Under the pieces are notes generated by a model. It saw nothing but the letters and a program-made list of their open reading frames with translations. It had not been told where the DNA came from and ran no database searches. This document shows, one piece after another, positions 6,754-7,688 of a stretch of 7,688 nucleotides of DNA (the first letter of the stretch is position 1; each line of letters opens with the position of its first letter). This DNA is from Pseudomonadota bacterium (lineage in GTDB: Bacteria > Pseudomonadota > Gammaproteobacteria > JAKAQQ01). The stretch lies in NCBI GenBank assembly GCA_021819635.1, contig JAKAQQ010000030.1:1-7688 (forward strand), given 5' to 3'. The translations under genes and the position numbers were made by a program.

Positions 6754-7688
6754 CCCCGACGAAGGGATCCGACGAGGAGTTGCGGCTTCTCGAAGGGATC
6801 GGACTGATCCCGCCCTCCGTGTCCACGGACGCCCTCGCCGTTCTGCGCGAACGCGCGGCCGCAGGTCCCGTGTACCGCTGGGAATGCCGCGGTCGTGTGC
6901 GCCTTCTCGTCTTCGATCCCGTCCTGGCGGCGGAGACAGCCTGCCCGCGGGTGCAGGCCCTCGCCGTGCCGCCTTCCCGCGACACGCGCGAACGACGTTG
7001 GGCCTCGTCCTTTCTGGTCGAAGCGGCGCACGGAGGTGGGCCCCGGACCGCGCGGCTCACCGAGGCGGCTCAGAATGCCTGGAACGATCCCCGCCAGATT
7101 CAGGCGCGGCAGGAACTCCACGCGCGGTTTCTGGCCCGCTACAAGCCCGGGCTTCTGCGTCCGCTCGGGCGCGACCTCCGCGAGCACGCCCTCCACGTTG
7201 CCGTCCTTTGGACCGAAGGGCGCGGTGACGGCGAGGCGACGCGGATCCTCGAGGCGGCGACGGGAGGAGGCGAGGCGGCCGCCCAACACTACCGGCGTCG
7301 CCTTGCCGCGATCCCTGACGCCGGCACGGGGTGCGGTGTCCTCGCCGGCCTCAGCGAGGCGGGTCCGGAGGCCCTCGTGGACGCCGCGCTTTTCGCCGAG
7401 CTTGTCGCCCGTGTGCTCGGGGATCTCCTCGTCGCCATGGGCCGCGTCCTTTGTGACGGAGAAGGAAGGGGCGATTCAGGAAACGCCGCACTCCTGGAGC
7501 GCGTCCTTCACGACGACCCTCCCTGGTGGATTCACGTGCGCGAGACGGTTCACGAGTATCGCCTCGGCATCCACCGTCTGCCGCCGGGGACGCGGATCTT
7601 CGTGCCCGTCCCGCTCTTGGCCGAGGGCGGGTCGGTCCCCACCGTCGCGGTCGGGCATCCACGCGCCCTCGCCCTCGGGGCCAATCTC
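6741..7688 (+). CDS. Uncharacterised protein, possible divergent cytochrome P450-like; 3'-truncated
   Basis: The frame is open from GTG 6741 to the window edge, 316 codons with no stop, with codon use like its neighbours (mostly G/C at third positions). I do not recognise it securely. The order of elements resembles a bacterial P450: DALAVLRERAAAGPVYRW (30-47) like a P450 N-terminal region; a helical ARFLARYKPGLLRPLGRDL (128-146) where the C/D helices would be; LLERVLHDDPP (251-261) like the K-helix end; RLPPGTRIFV (279-288) like the usual LPAGTRV strand; and HPRALALGANL (306-316), which could be the start of the heme-binding loop, cut before its cysteine. Against this, ExxR is not intact (R254/H257 where E and R are expected), no clear AGxxT is seen, and the stretch between PPGT and ALALG is short. 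There is no signal peptide. It sits 8 bases after prpD and is probably co-transcribed. The start is uncertain; AAGGGG lies 4 bases upstream. It could equally be an unrelated family. Confidence 0.7.
   Translation, partial: MAKPPPTKGSDEELRLLEGIGLIPPSVSTDALAVLRERAAAGPVYRWECRGRVRLLVFDPVLAAETACPRVQALAVPPSRDTRERRWASSFLVEAAHGGGPRTARLTEAAQNAWNDPRQIQARQELHARFLARYKPGLLRPLGRDLREHALHVAVLWTEGRGDGEATRILEAATGGGEAAAQHYRRRLAAIPDAGTGCGVLAGLSEAGPEALVDAALFAELVARVLGDLLVAMGRVLCDGEGRGDSGNAALLERVLHDDPPWWIHVRETVHEYRLGIHRLPPGTRIFVPVPLLAEGGSVPTVAVGHPRALALGANL

Noticed and set aside
6733..6760. Intrinsic terminator after prpD
   Set aside because: The stem is only 6 base pairs and is followed by CCCC and mixed sequence, not a T-run, and an open frame starts within it.
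14..7260. Repeated CTCGAG hexamers scattered through the window
   Set aside because: They mostly encode Leu-Glu with the favoured codons CTC and GAG, have no regular spacing, and lie inside genes, so they are a codon-bias effect and not a regulatory repeat.

Overview
The window is about 70% GC and almost entirely coding on the + strand. It comes from a bacterial chromosome. The MnmG, PrpB, PrpC and PrpD proteins follow the enterobacterial forms closely from memory, including the PrpD-type (not AcnD/PrpF-type) methylcitrate pathway. This suggests a high-GC proteobacterium, probably a gammaproteobacterium, but I cannot name a genus from sequence alone. I see no insertion sequences, CRISPR array, tRNA, rRNA or phage genes, and no clear compositional break.

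Layout: (1) Positions 1-1226 hold the 3' part of mnmG, the tRNA U34 carboxymethylaminomethyl-modification enzyme; the N-terminal FAD-binding part lies before the window. (2) A metallo-beta-lactamase-fold hydrolase (1223-2233) and an AcuI/YhdH-family acrylyl-CoA reductase (2230-3255) follow. Each is joined to the previous gene by a 4-base GTGA stop/start overlap, so the three genes look like one transcription and translation unit. (3) A promoter-like extended -10 (TGCTAGAAT) sits exactly on the acuI stop codon and precedes a methylcitrate-cycle block: prpB (3294-4196), prpC (4193-5317) and prpD (5314-6732), joined by ATGA overlaps with good Shine-Dalgarno sequences. (4) Eight bases after prpD, a last reading frame (6741 to the window end, no stop reached) encodes a protein I do not recognise securely. 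Its C-terminal half has the order of elements of a cytochrome P450, but the ExxR motif is not intact and the heme-cysteine region is beyond the window.

Functional reading: AcuI/YhdH enzymes reduce acrylyl-CoA to propionyl-CoA. PrpC condenses propionyl-CoA with oxaloacetate to 2-methylcitrate, PrpD dehydrates it to 2-methyl-cis-aconitate, a housekeeping aconitase rehydrates it, and PrpB cleaves 2-methylisocitrate to pyruvate and succinate. The window can therefore be read as an acrylyl-CoA to propionyl-CoA to pyruvate plus succinate route. No propionyl-CoA synthetase (prpE), regulator (prpR) or acnD/prpF is present in it. The least explained parts are the P450-like frame at the end of the operon and the hairpin that encloses its proposed start codon. 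No region longer than 300 bases lacks a gene; the longest intergenic gap is 38 bases (3256-3293).
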